Origin: Pratylenchus scribneri
Taxonomy: Eukaryota > Nematoda > Chromadorea > Rhabditida > Pratylenchidae
Length of the DNA stretch: 64,000 nt
Assembly: GCA_030063045.1 (NCBI GenBank)
Contig: JAQSEB010000101.1
Coordinates: 186,001-250,000 of the forward strand
Direction of reading: 5' to 3'
In this document: piece after piece, positions 29,965 through 42,999 of the stretch
Layout: every line of letters starts with the position of its first letter
Numbering within the stretch: the stretch's first letter is position 1
Notes under the pieces: generated by a model
What the model was told of the DNA's origin: nothing
Database searches by the model: none
Seen by the model: only the letters and a program-made list of their open reading frames with translations
Translations under genes and position numbers: made by a program

Positions 29965-30458
29965 TTATAAATTTATACCATGAGTAAAAATTCTGATGTT
30001 TCGGTCAGGGGGAACCCTAGCCTCAACATTCGACCCGGAGCCCCATTCGGGGTTACCGGTAAAAATTCTTCTTTTTGCCCCATTTCCAACATTTCTGTTG
30101 TCCATGGGCGTAGCGGAAGAATGATTAAAAACCGCTTTGTTTGGTTGATTCAGCACCAATTTCCCTTTCATTCCGCAAGGAATTTGCTCACCTTTCGGCG
30201 ATTGTTCAATTGTTTCACCCATTGATTCCCTCAGTGTCCCATACCACTGAGGTGTTCCTTGGCTTTGTCGATGGATCTGTGCGCAGTTTTGACGTGCTTG
30301 AGGTTCGATTGAATTTTAAAAATTAAATAGAAAAAATATTTTAAAATAAAAAAATATGCATTTATAAATTAATTTACACTTGCAAAATGGATCTATTTCA
30401 AACGAATGATTGGAATAAGAAGAAGAAGTACTAAGAATTCCGTTACCGCAAGGAGCAT
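29965..30458 (-). CDS. Two-exon gene for a small secreted basic protein
   Basis: Exon 1 (30458-30404) starts ATG and encodes a hydrophobic leader (MLLAVTEFLVLLLLIPII). Donor GTTTGA and acceptor CTCAAG define a 107-bp intron (30403-30297) in phase 1. Exon 2 (30296-29965) is open to a TAA and encodes a hydrophilic protein with pieces such as NCAQIHRQSQG, TLRESMGETIEQSPKGEQ and PEWGSGSNVEARVPPD. Spliced length is 387 bp, 128 aa, with an AATAAA about 30 bp downstream. The plus strand is also open (29980-30225), but only the minus model gives a leader, matched phases and a poly(A) signal. It could be a secreted peptide or effector; no family is recognised. Confidence 0.5.
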
Positions 30459-31009
30459 TGAAGCCGGAATAACACAATTGGATCGCTATCAGCACCGAAT
30501 TTTAATATATTAAGAAAAAATTATAAATCGAAGGAAAATCAAAATAAGAAAATTCATAAAATATTTAATAAGAAATTAAATAAGAAATAATGACATGATT
30601 TTTTAAATTAATAAATATTCGTCTTAAATTTACATAAATTCCTTGTCATCAAAGAATTTAAAAATTGTAAAAATAAATAATAAAAATCCTACCCGGACCC
30701 TCATAACGGAGGAATGCAACAATAAGTGAGCAAATTTGTGGAAATTTTGGAAATATTTTAAAGATCTGAGATATTTTGAAAATATCCCAAAAATGACTCA
30801 AATTATTTAAATATTTTGCCGATTACCAATTATTTGTAAAATTCATGTTGTAACTAATTTTCTAAGGATTAGAAAATAAAATAAAAAATAATTTATCAAA
30901 CGAGTGAAAATTGTGAAAATATTTTCAAAATGATATCAAATTGCGAAGATATATTGGGAATTGGAAAATTTCTCAGAATATCTCTTGTTGCTGATTATAA
31001 AATGAGTTA

Positions 31010-31320
31010 CATTATAATTTTGATTTTGAGACGAATTGTGAAAATGAGTTACAAAATATTCTGAAAATGAGATTCATTTTCAGAATTCATTTTCTGTCTC
31101 GTTTACTTATTCAAAAGAAAATCAATTTAAAAATATATTCTGAAAATGAGTGGTATTTTTACAATCTATTTTGATTTTGTTTTGTAATAAATTACAAAAT
31201 TAACTAAAAAATTAATTCTGAAAATGAGTAACTTATTTTGCAATTAGTTTTGTTTTTATTTTGTAACAAATTTTAAAATAAGCCTAAAAACTAATTCTGA
31301 AAATTATAGTAAATTTTCTA
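31010..31320. repeat. Degenerate repeats of CTGAAAATGAG with mirrored TTTTCAGAATTC
   Basis: Short blocks ATTCTGAAAATGAG and CATTTTCAGAATTC alternate with TTTTGTAACAAATTA-like spacers. The same motif family returns as a tighter array at 35520-35930. Confidence 0.5.
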
Positions 31321-31399
31321 GCAAATTTGCAATAAAAGACTTCTTTTGAAAATATTTTGAGAAAAATGTGAATATCGATTTTAAATAAAGAGATCAGAG

Positions 31400-31907
31400 G
31401 GGTAATAAGATAAGTGTTTGTCAAATGGAAATCAACTTTTGGCAGTATGCTTAAAAGCAGACTACTTACTGAAGGCATTTATAAAAATTCACTGAATTCA
31501 GTGAGCAAATTACAGGCTGTCCTTCTTATCTTAAGCATGTTGCTTTCTCTCCTTTTATAAGCAATTTTTCAAAAATTTATTAAAAATCAATGAAGTAAAA
31601 AAGAATAAAATTTTTGCATATAAATATGTATAGGATGCTAAATTCTAAATCCTAAAAATATTTCTAAATTATGTAGACTTCTCTAAAATTTTTCCTTGGC
31701 TAAATAGTTCATTGAAAAATTGGCGGCAGTCAGGTAGGGCACTTCCATCATTTTGCAGTCTGCTCGTTGAATTCAACGTTCTTATCTTGAGCCGCTTCTT
31801 TTTCAACGAGCAAACTTGGCAGCGAAATTGATTTCGCGTCTTATCTTAGTTGAAAGCAGAATGCACCGCCTAAGCAGACTGCTTCCACACTTCTTATCTT
31901 ATCACCC
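31400..31907. mobile_element. Putative fold-back/MITE-like element
   Basis: The left border GGGTAATAAGATAAGTG mirrors the right border (reverse complement GGGTGATAAGATAAGAAGTG). Inside, TTATCTT recurs at least four times next to AGCAGACT/AGTCTGC blocks, and CTGAATTCAGTGAGC and GTTGAATTCAACG form internal palindromes. There is no coding capacity. Target-site duplication is not evident. Confidence 0.45.
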
Positions 31908-31976
31908 AAGATAAAATTGAAGATGATAAAAAAATTAGAAAAAAATATCATGAAATAATAATAAAAAAACCAGGAT

Positions 31977-32720
31977 GGGTTTGTTTAGAATAAATTGATC
32001 CTCTAGCTCAACGATATCTTCATCGTCAATTGGCTTAGGGTTGGCAATTTCCGGCACAATTGTAGAATCGAGATCTTCCGGCGCCATTTGGCTAAGCGTT
32101 GTTCTCGTCCACCTGAATTTATAAAAATTGTAGTTAATTTACATTTTTTTGTAAATTATTAATTCAATAAAAATTAACCTCGGTGTCTGCAATATGTGAA
32201 GAAAGATCTATGGTATAGTGGTGTCAGAGAGCTCGATGGTCATGTCGTTGATTTTTTGCTAAAATTTTTCTATTTATCAATTGTATTACAAAAAATGAAC
32301 CTGTACATTTTCATTGCCATTACCAGAACCGCGTGCAACATTGAGATCTTCGCCGCCAGTTGGCACACTTTTGACGTGGTCATCTTGATTTTATAATAAT
32401 TATCTTTTTGTACAAATAATTACCTGCTAAATAATTCAGCCAAATCCTGGCCATCAGGTGCCAAATATTCCACATTCTTCCTGAATTAGAATTAATTTTG
32501 GTTTTTACTTTATAAATTTATAAAAAATAAATAAACCTGTTTAATTTGAATGCCATTTTCTGCAACAACAAGATCTTCAACGCCAACTGGTTCGCCGTTG
32601 TTGTGGTCTTCATAAATTTGTTTAAATTTAAATTTATATATTTGTTCAAAAAACCTGCTCGATTCACCAAAATTTTGGTCATATGCCATACGTTCCTCGG
32701 TCTAATTGTCCCGGAATTTT
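31977..32720 (-). other. Cluster of short exon-like repeats, minus strand
   Basis: Segments flanked by AG and GT include 32607-32537 (GEPVGVEDLVVAENG), 32480-32424 (VEYLAPDGQDLAELF), 32383-32301 (VPTGGEDLNVARGSG) and one around 32114-31977 (QMAPEDLDSTIVPE). They share a P-x-G/E-x-D-L core, usually written with AGATCT. The similarity shows duplication of one ancestral exon. Simple GT-AG joining does not give one continuous frame, so this is either a decayed gene or uses boundaries I mis-set. Confidence 0.45.
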
Positions 32721-33689
32721 GCAAAGTAATTAAATTAATTTTGTCTATAAATTAGGCTAATTCTAAAAATAAAATAAATTTGAATATAGTAATTACAATT
32801 TAGAAATTGTTATCGCAATTACAATTATACAATAAATTTAACTTAGAAAAAATCAATTGCTTTGCATTTTACATTGCAGCTATTATAAGTAAAAGGTCTA
32901 ACTCTAAAAGCGCAGATATTTTTTGATACAAGATATATATTGGACATTTGGATACATTTTCTCGTTTCCTAACTTTTTTTTATTTTTAAGGATCTTATAA
33001 TAATAAAGAATACACATTAATCAGCAAGTTTTGTATCGATTAAAATGCATCAAGACAAAAATTTGAATTTTACTTGCAATGAGGTTTGTTTATTTTTTCT
33101 TTAATTTATAAAATCCTTTTGCAAATTTTGAATTTCTAAAATTGTGTTGCCAAAGGATGCATATTTGCTGACCAAAACGAGAGATTCATCATGAACAAAC
33201 TTAAAGATCTTGAGGTTTGTATTCCCCACTTATTTAGAGAAAAAAGATGCTCAATAAAAAACAATTAACTATTTCTAAAAATATTATTAGGTTCCTTAAT
33301 TTGTTGAGCATCTAATTTATAAAAAGTAACTATATAATAAAGATTTTTAAGTTTTTTTTAGTTCTCAATAAACTAATTTATAAACTATAGTCATAAGATA
33401 GTACATTATTAGGAAATGTATGCGAAACGAAAAATTTGAAGTCATCTGGAATTTTAATATCATATTAAGATCTCATATTAGGCTAAGCCTCATAAAATCG
33501 ATAAGGAATTCTCATGAAACAAGTTCAATCAATTAATGGTGCTGATTTTTTGAGGAGATATTTGATCAGATAAAAAAAAATTTAAATTAAATTTTAAGAA
33601 CATAAGGATGAGTCAATTAAGGAAAAGGCACCTAATTGACAAAAGCTTGTGGAAACAATTTAAAAGCTTAATATAAGTAAATTTAATAA

Positions 33690-35330
33690 ATAAATAAATA
33701 ATATTTTAAACGGGCCATAGCAACAATTTCATGATGCAGGTTTAACCTGATGCTGGCAAAAATCTTTTTGAAATAACGAAGTAGGTAATATTTAAATAGA
33801 AATAAAAACTAAATTATAAGCTTTCAGGACGAGTCGACAATGTGCAACATAATATGCAAGATCTGGTGGAAATTTTTGCAAAGGTTGCTTTTAAAAATCA
33901 ATAAGCAAAATTAATTAAACAAAAAAGTTAATTACAATCAAGGACCAAAGCAACCAATTGGCGGCCTAGATCTTGATGTGGCAATGGCATTTGGTGTAAA
34001 CATTTGCACAAGTTTACCCAGGTTAATATTTTTATAAAATTAAAATTTAAATTTAACACATTCATGACCACCAAAGCAACGATGAATCAATTACCGGCCC
34101 AGATCTTTACGTGGCAATGGCATTGAGTGGAACCATTTGCACAGGTTTACCCAGTTAATTTACAAAATTTAAATTTAACACATTCATGAACAACAAAGCA
34201 ATAATGAATCAATTGCCTGCCCAGATCTTGATGTGGCAATGGCATTGGGTGGAATAATTTGCATAGGTTTACCCAGTTAATTTACAAAATTTAAATTTAA
34301 CACATTCATGAACAACAAAGCAATAATGAATCAATTGCCTGCCCAGATCTTGATGTGGCAATGGCATTGGGTGGAATAATTTGCATAGGTTTACCTATTC
34401 TAAATCAAAATAATTAAAATATCAAACATTCACAGCAACTACGGAAAAAATGGCATCAAAATAATGGCTTGTATCAGAAATGATATTCAAATTGAGCAGG
34501 TTAATTTTTTTCAGAATTTGAATAATATTTAAACCAAATAAAAATAAATTTAAAAAAACATTGAACAATGGGGAACATGTGGGATCTATCCAAAAATTTG
34601 ATAAACCAATTTAATAGGTTTATATTTGTACAAATATTAAAATTAAATTTTAACAAATTTAGGACTGAAAAATGCTGAATCAACTGCCAGCGCAGATCTA
34701 GTGTGGCAATTAGCCTGAAAATTACTATCAAATTCATCAGGTTTTTAAGAATTAAGCAAAATTCAAACGAAATTTTTAGAAAACCAACTCAACATTGATC
34801 TATTGCAGCAATCATTGACTCTCAACAGACACTGACAAAAAAACAACAAGGTTAATTACTAAAATAAATACTTTCTAATAAATCCAATTAGCCTAAGATG
34901 ATATTGTTAGTTATCTAGATCGATTTGAAAATGACATTATAAATTAAATTAAATAGTATTTCAGAAATGGCAGAATGGTTCCTTATGGCGAGCCGATAAT
35001 GGAATGTGAACTCTGGGGGCCACTGCTAAATCAATGGTTTCAACGGTTTGTAATCCATTTTTAAATGAATTAAAATAGTCAATTCACAAAATTTGAAATT
35101 GAGATCTGGCCACTGAAAAAAAAATTGTGCAATCCAAAATGCTCCTATGGAAACTGCAAAAAACAAAAGATCTTTGCATTCAGTACGAGGTAATATTCAA
35201 AAATTAATCTAGGATATAAATTATTTTATTAGAAATATGAGGCTGCTTCATTCTCAGAAAGATCTATGCAAGTGGAATGAAAAGAATATGATAGATTGAT
35301 TCAGTTTTTAGAGCTCTTTCGAATGGTACC
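33690..35330 (+). other. Cluster of short exon-like repeats, plus strand
   Basis: The same type of segment now faces the other way: around 33829-33884 (VQHNMQDLVEIFAK), 33942-34021 (PIGGLDLDVAMAFGVNI), 34066-34135 (GPDLYVAMALSG), 34188-34267 and 34310-34389 (CPDLDVAMALGG), 34458-34499, 34660-34738 (ASADLVWQLA), 34966-35048 (PYGEPIMECELWGPLL), 35100-35190 and 35260-35300. Most contain AGATCT encoding an x-D-L core, and most have AG before and GT after. Some frames carry stops. With the minus cluster at 31977-32720 it forms an inverted pair of exon arrays. Confidence 0.45.
34059..34400. repeat. 122-bp tandem repeat, about three copies
   Basis: CATTCATGA blocks recur at 34059, 34181 and 34303, spaced 122 bp. 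Each unit holds one exon-like segment plus a TTTACAAAATTTAAATTTAA intron-like spacer. The last two units are nearly identical, so duplication is recent. Confidence 0.8.
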
Positions 35331-35519
35331 ATATTCGTCCAGATTAGCCCAAAAATCCAAAACTTATAAAGTCAACTAAAGAAATTTAAAAAAACGAGAA
35401 GGTACAAAATACTTTTAAAATTATCTTATTGTATGTAAACACAAGTTCTATAATTCATTAAATTTCAAGTTATGTAAAGAATAAAATTTTCAAGATCTAT
35501 ATTTTGTCTTATTTTTAAA

Positions 35520-35930
35520 ACAGGTTAGATCATAAGTCAAAAAACGAATTTTGAAAATATTTCTCATTTTCAGAATATATTTTTTGTTCTCATTTTACTA
35601 TAATAGGAATATGAGTTAAAAAATATATTTTGAAAATAAGTCCTCATTTTCAGAATTAATTTTTTATCTCATATTCCTATAATAAGAAAATGAATTAAAA
35701 AATGTATTTTGAAAATGAGGACTTATTTTCAAAATTCATTTTTTATCTCATATTTCCATAATAAGAAAATGAATTAAAAAATGTATTTTGAAAATGAGGA
35801 CTTATTTTCAGAATTCATTTTTTAACTCATATTCCTATAATAGGATTATGAGATAAAAAACAAATTTTGAAAATAAGTCCTCATTTTCGGAATTCATTTT
35901 TTAAACTCATATCCTAGCAATTTCCACAAA
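35520..35930. repeat. 79-bp tandem and inverted repeat block
   Basis: AATGTATTTTGAAAATGAGG appears at 35701 and 35780. The units carry mirrored TTTTCAGAATTCATTTTTT and CTCATATTCCTATAAT segments, so both direct and inverted copies exist. No coding. Confidence 0.65.
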
Positions 35931-38900
35931 ATGAGGGAAAAAATAAGTGGGCAAATGAGTAAAATATTTTCGCAATATTTTCAATATTAGGTCACATTTT
36001 TATAAGATCTTCAAAATCGGAATTCGTCGAAATGGCGTCATAACTAAAAAATGAGGACTCATTTTCAAAATATTACCGGGTGAGAACCCTATTTTGTTAG
36101 TCCGGGTATTTAAAATATTTATTATTATGCAATGCCTACCATCAAGAAAAAATATAATTAAATCAAATTCCATAAGAAAATATTATTAAAAAATTTTTGA
36201 AAATTACTTCTGAAAAAAAAAACATAATAGGAGTGATGATGAGATATTATCCTTTAATTTAAAAAAATATTTAAATTATAAAAAAAAAAATAAAGTGAAG
36301 GAAACGAGTAAAATTAGAAGAAATATATAAAAACATATTGTATTAAGAAATGCGGTTTTTAAAAATAATTATAAATTTACCTATTCTGTAAAATAATTTT
36401 ATGTAAAGAAAGTTTTTTTTTATTTAAAATTTTAAATTTCAAATATTAATTTATTAATAAATAATTAAAATATTTTTATAAAACGATTAAAAATTTTAAA
36501 TTAGTATTTTAATAAAATAAGAAAACAAATAAAAGAAAAGACTTAATAGAATATATTATAATAATAGTATTTAATAGTTAAATAAAATGGTAATATTTTT
36601 AATTTTGATTGAATTTTTAAAAAGAAAGAAATGCTATAAAATTAATTCTAAATGCTTAAAAATTGTTTCATTTGAATGTTGATGGAATATTATAAATAAG
36701 TTAAAAAAGAAATGATGATTAATTGCTAATTTTTAAAACTAGATTTATATATAAATTTTGATCAATTTATGAAAAAGAATTCGCTAAAAAGAGGCAATGA
36801 TGGATTCCAGGAGCGTGAGCGCCCTGTTCCCCATGGGACCCCCTAATGATGATGATTGAGTATTGGTGGCTTTTTCAAAAAATTTTAAAAACACAAATAA
36901 TCAATTTCAGAGAGAGCCAAAAAATTACTAGCGAATTTTAGCGCAAAAATTTTTAAAATAATCTATTATAAAATTATATTAAGAATCAATAAATAATTTA
37001 AGTTATTAAAACATTTATTAAAATAAAAAAAATACTAATTTCATAAGAAGAGATTTCATATGTGGATAAAATTAAAATGAAAATAATTTAGGAAAAAAAT
37101 ATATAAAATATATTATATACACTAAAGAAAATAAATATTTATTATTTTAAATTTAAGAATAAATTTTATAATGAAAAGCTTCATATATTTAGAGTAATAA
37201 CCATTGTCCGATATATATTATCATAGAAGAGTATCTCTATTTATTGATTACCAACATTATATTAATTAAAATTTAGCCGATAAAATTGAAAAAAAATTAT
37301 TCGAAATTTATTTTATTTGTCGAAAAGTAAAAGATAGTTATATAATTTTTTGATAATTATTGCATCAATGCCAGCGAGAATTGTGATAAAATAAATTTCT
37401 AATCTGATGATGTTAAATCAATATCATTTTAAAACATAATTTTTAAATTGATATAATAGATCTTTAAAAAATTATTTTTATTTTCGAGACTTAATGAATA
37501 AATCATTACTGGTGCCATATCCGGACCCTAGCAATTCATCCAATACCTCCAAACCATCGGAGTAATTCAATATTGGGTTAATCTTATAACTTTTAAAATT
37601 ATAATACTTTTTCGATAAATAAAAAAAAACATCTCAAATATATTAAAAATAAATAAAATTTATTTTTAAATGTTTAATAATTTAGGAATTTAAGTAAAGG
37701 AAAATTAATTACTATAGAATATATAAATTTAAAAATTTGATAAATTCAAAATTAAAAATTAATAAATTTTATTAAAAATTTTTAAATAAATTTTCAAAAT
37801 TAAATATAATGACAAGATAAACGAATAATTAAATGTAAATAAAAAATACAAAGGGTTTTTATTCAAATAGCAAATTACACGGAGGAAATAATAAAAACGT
37901 CGTAAAGCAAAATTAACTTCAATATTTGAGAAACAATGCCATTTTACTATTTTGTGATATTTTTATAAAACTCGAATTTTTCATTGAATTTGCATTAGCA
38001 AATTACTAAATAAGCAATATCGAATCAGGGGAAGAAGAAAAGCAGCTTCTGCCAAAACGAAAATTAATGGTATCTTCGTCTGGTCCCAGTGTGAAAAAAG
38101 ACTAAAAGAGAGAGAAGTATGAGAAAGGGGAAATGGAAGAGATTAAGGAAAGGGAGGAAAGTAAAAGACTAAAGCCTTGTTATTACTTTATTAAAAATTT
38201 TATATTTTTAAAATGAATTATTTGAAAATTGTTTTATAAATTAATTAATATTTTATAAAGTTAAATACATAATTTATTTATTTTTCTGTGCAAAATGCGA
38301 AAATTTTATAAATAAAATAATTTGATTATATAGAAAGAAATTATAAAATTTATTTGTTTCTTATTTGTAAGATCGATAATTTTTAAAAATTGTTTCATAA
38401 AATTTAGAAGAACATAATAAGATCCTCAGAAATAAAAGAAAATATTTATAAAATTTGTACGAATTTTAAATAATAAAATTTTAATAAATAAATTAAAGAT
38501 TAATAATATTCATTTAAAATTAGTAAAGTAAGAATCATTTATCATTTTATTTATTCAGTAACATTTCTTGATAATTGAAAAGTTTTAAAAATAATATTGA
38601 AAATAAATAAGATTACAATTTATTTAACTTTTGTTTAAATTTATTATTTACAAAATAATATTTTTAACTTTTTAAATTAAAAAAATATTTTTACAAAAAA
38701 TTTATAATTTTAAATTTTATATTTTAAAATTATTTGAATAAAGCTGAATATGATGAAGATTTTGAAGAATATTCTTATCTTTTTCTAATCTAATTATAAG
38801 AGCATAAGCTTTGACCTCATCAGGATGAAGTAGAATTATTGCTTTTATTGATATTTTAAATTAATTATAATAAATTTATTAAAATGCAATAAAGATAAGT

Positions 38901-39550
38901 AAAAGATTATAAAAATGAAAAGAATTTTATAAAAAAAAAATAAAATAAAAAATTACAATCAAATATCAACATAATAAATAAATAAACTAGAAATAGCAAA
39001 AATAATTTATTCATTTGTAAAGCTCATTTGGAGGCAAACAATTTATAGGAATTTTAATTGATGGGATTTTGGTAAGAAAGTATACTAATTTAACTATTAC
39101 AAATAAATTAAGAATTTATAATCTGACTTAATTTTTATTGAATTTATAAATTTAATGAAAAAAATATAGGCAAGCATATTTAAACAAAATATGACAAAAT
39201 TTTATATTAATTTTAAAAAAGAATTAATAAAAACAATAAAAAAGTATTTGAATATTATTTTTTAAAACAATGAAATTGTAACATATTCCTTTGGAAAGGA
39301 AGAAGCAAATCAGTATTTGGATTATTATTTAAGATTTATAATAAATTTCGATGAAAAAATCCATTCATATTATCCTCAATAAATTAAATCAAATTAAATA
39401 TGATAATATTGAATACATGAAGATTATTTCTCGTTTATTTTAAATTGGTAAAGTTTAATGAAATTTTAAATTATGGATTATTAAACAAATAAATAAAATT
39501 ATCAAAATGCTAAAATAAATAAAATTATGTATTTTTGTTTATATTAGAAA
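35931..39550. other. A+T-rich stretch with three small coding-like islands
   Basis: Mostly featureless. Islands: 36792-36866 minus (GGPMGNRALTLLESII then a TAG), about 37506-37565 plus (VPYPDPSNSSNTSKPSE then TAA), and about 38028-38105 plus (QLLPKRKLMVSSSGPSVKKD then TAA). Each could be a terminal exon, none has a recognisable family or a proven acceptor. Confidence 0.25.
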
Positions 39551-39787
39551 ATGGATAAAATAAATCAAAAAAAATCAGGACTTCCAGTAAATGTGAATAT
39601 TTTTATTATAAAAAATCATAAATTAAATATAGAACTAAATTTGGAATCAAAAATTAAAATAATAATAGAGATTCTATTGAATGAATTTGATAATGATTAC
39701 AAAAAAAAATATTTTCCCAAAAATATTTATCGGCAAGGCAAAATCAGGAGGAAGCTTAAAACATCTTGTCTATGCTCTCGGATATGA
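39551..39787 (+). CDS. 78-aa ORF of doubtful reality
   Basis: An ATG-started open frame of 78 codons in a stop-rich region. The peptide is Lys/Ile/Asn/Leu-rich, with more varied stretches (SGLPVNVNIF, YFPKNIYRQGKIRRK). No motif is recognised. The length is above chance expectation here, but composition alone could produce it. Confidence 0.25.
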   Translation: MDKINQKKSGLPVNVNIFIIKNHKLNIELNLESKIKIIIEILLNEFDNDYKKKYFPKNIYRQGKIRRKLKTSCLCSRI

Positions 39788-42078
39788 TATAAAATTAAAT
39801 TATTATTAAAATTAATTTTAATTATAAAATTTGTCGTATATCTAAATAAACAAAAAAATATTAATAACAAAAAATAATTTTTCAAAAATAGAAATTAATC
39901 TTCTTAATTTTCAAATAGGTAAAAAATTATTATTAGATTAAGACATACACAAAAAAATATAAATTAAGCGAAGATAATCAAGTTGCCGAGCTGGAATAAC
40001 CTTAAAATATGCTGATCATGATCCTTGTTGCATTCAATCTCGATTGGATTTGTAGTTAATTAAAATTTTAAACTGGCAATTTTGTTGGAAATTTAATATT
40101 AAAATATTTAAAAATAAAATTTATTAAATTAATAATATAATAATTAAAATATGATTTTAGTTTAATTGATACTAAATTATAATGAAATAATTATAAATCA
40201 ATAAAAAGGATATATTTTGCGATTTATTTTTAAAGAAAGCTCAATTAAATTTATTATAAATTGAGTTTTTCATATAAATTGAAAAATTTTGCTTCAACAG
40301 AAAAATAGGTCATCGTCTAATTTTTGTCTGAGAATGCACATATTGGCTTGCATTCGTCCTAATCCTATCATCGACCTATCATTTTTGCACATTTTTACAC
40401 CAAATATTTTTCTATAAACATTTAGCCCATAAAATATTTTCATTTTATATATATATTAGTCATAATTTTTTTAATGAATGAATTTTTGTCTTTTAAAACC
40501 ATAATATTTTATAATTAATGATAACATAATATTTAAATTTGATAAAATTTTTAATCAGAATATATTTTAAAATTCAAATCTAATAATTTAAAAATATATC
40601 AATTAGCAATAAAAATTATAAAAAAAAATTTAAATTTATAAAAGGCTTATATCTAAAAAATTTTTAAAAAATTAAATAATATTAAATGGCTATAATTTTA
40701 AAAATTTTAGACCGATTTATTAAAGTAAATTAAAATAAATATAAGATCCATAAATGTAGCGAAAAAATATCATAAAATAATTTATTCTTTAAAATTAATT
40801 AAATAATTAAATTTTCCATTACATAATTAATTAAATATAAAAATTTGTAATAAGATCTTTTTAAAAATATTTAGCTTCGTCATTAATTTATGAAAGTATT
40901 AAAAATTTTTTATAAAATATATGTTTTATTTGAAAGTTTTTTAAATTCGTAACCTATCAAAATTTTATCTGGCTTATTAGTTAAATTTATTATAATAAAT
41001 AATTAATCTTAAATTAGAATTTTAATAATCTCCAAAAATTTGAAATAAAATTTAATAAATAAATTAATATTATTATTCAAATTAAAAAAGGAATTGGTTA
41101 AGATTAAATTAAAATATTTTATTTTACTACTAATTTAAGATATGTTTTAAACAAATTGCTTATTTATAATTACAATATTTTATCATATTTTTTGTTAAAA
41201 ATCGTTTTTAATTTATTCCTAATAAATCAAATCTCTAAATATTTTTTTCTAAATATTGTTTAAAACAAAAATAAAAATATAATGTTTTCTAAATCTATCC
41301 TAGTCTGGATTCTGATGATTTTGTTATTAAAAATTTGTATTTCAACTAAAAGAATTTTAGATAATTTAAAAAAAAATATAATGAAATTGAGTGAATATTT
41401 TTATTTTATTTTACGTTTGAAGTTGAATATAAAATACAAAAAGCGTAATTTTCATATATATTGTAATAATATAATAATATATTAAAAATTAAAATTATTA
41501 TGTTTAATTCAAAAAAAAACATTTAAATTTATTAAAAAAATTTTATAACTAATTGGAAAAAATTGAAGATAAATGTTGGGCACAAAAATTTAATTCATAA
41601 ATCCACTCAAATTTTTCAAAAAATAAAATATTTTTTCTTTAATCAGGCCCTTTTTTGCATTGACCAATATACCCGTTAATAAAATACAATAAAAATGCCG
41701 ATTGGAATTATAAAATTATAATAAAACATTTATGTCCAGAAAACAAAAGTACATGACGAAAACAATTGGACCCCAAAACAACAATATTAATAAAATTAAT
41801 AAAATTTATTATTTCAAAAAATCATTTAAACTAACCCATCTCTGGATTTTTGACTTCCCTCTGCGTCCTTCAATTTAGATCTGAAACAAAGCATGACAAA
41901 AAATAATATCGCCTTAAAAAAATAATATCTAAAAAAATTTTATTATATGCTAATTAAAATATAAAAAAATATAAAAATCTTTGATCAATTATAAAAATTT
42001 TAATTTACTTAATTGAATAATAACCAATATCTTTGAGGTATTTCATATTCGGAATAATAAATAAAAATTTTCCAAAAA

Positions 42079-42162
42079 ATGATTGATATTGATCCACAAT
42101 TTTGTGATGTTGTCATCAATGATGTCAAACTCAAAAGGAAATTATTTTTGGATGCACCTAAT
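42079..42162 (+). CDS. Possible first exon of a host gene
   Basis: ATG followed by 28 codons (MIDIDPQFCDVVINDVKLKR and on) to a GTAATA donor in phase 0. The residues are mixed and acidic, unlike the background. It could pair with coding-like sequence at 42356-42600, but no frame-keeping join was established. Confidence 0.35.
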
Positions 42163-42355
42163 GTAATAATAAAATAAACTTTTATATTATTAGATTTTTA
42201 TTGAGAAATTTAAATTAAAAAATTTGAATAAGCAAATTTTTAGATCATATTAAATAATTGTCACATGAAGATAACAAAATAAAAAAATATTATTTAAATT
42301 TTGATTAAATTAAATAAAATTAATTAAATTATCTTTTTTTTGTTAATTTTAATAA

Positions 42356-42600
42356 ATGGATAATTCTGAAGTGCTTCCTAATTGGGTTTCGAAATTGATT
42401 ATAGCAAATTTAAAAATTGATTTAATTAGAATATTGGAAAGAAAAAAAAGACATATTTTATTCTCTTGAAGAATTTAATTAAAAATTTAAAGATCAATTT
42501 TCTTATTTCACTTTCAAGATCGAAGATTAAACCAGTAATAAAGTAAATGAGCTACAAGCGTTCCAAGAAACCGATTTATTGAAATTAATTTTTCTTTTTA
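42356..42600 (+). pseudogene. Decayed coding stretch with homopolymer frameshift
   Basis: From ATG at 42356 the frame encodes MDNSEVLPNWVSKLIIANLK and on to a TGA at 42469. Around the A-run near 42442-42449 the coding flavour moves to another frame (DIFYSLEEFN, KFKDQFSYFTFKIED, VNELQAFQETDLLK) with two TAA stops. This looks like a broken gene or an exon series; no family is recognised. Confidence 0.3.
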
Positions 42601-42999
42601 AAATAAAAGATTAAATGTTTTGAAATTTAATTCCAAGAATTAAAGAAAATAAATATAAAAAATAATTTTAATTAATTGGATTCTAAAATAGTGTACGAAA
42701 ATATTTTAATAAATTATATCAAATAATTGAAATGAAAAATCACAAATGAAATAAAGAATAATAAAATTACAAAAAAATGATTAAATAAAATCGAAATTTG
42801 ATTCAATTTTTTTATGAATTATCAACAAAATTCCTGACAATCTCTATCAGACTGCATCCATGGTATTTCAAGACTCAGAAAAATATATTCCGAAATAACC
42901 TATATCAAAAAAAAGATTAAATTTTTAAATAATTATATGCAAAAGATTTAATGATTGGTTAAATTTAATATTGTAATTCTTTTATTTCTAAATTTTAAC

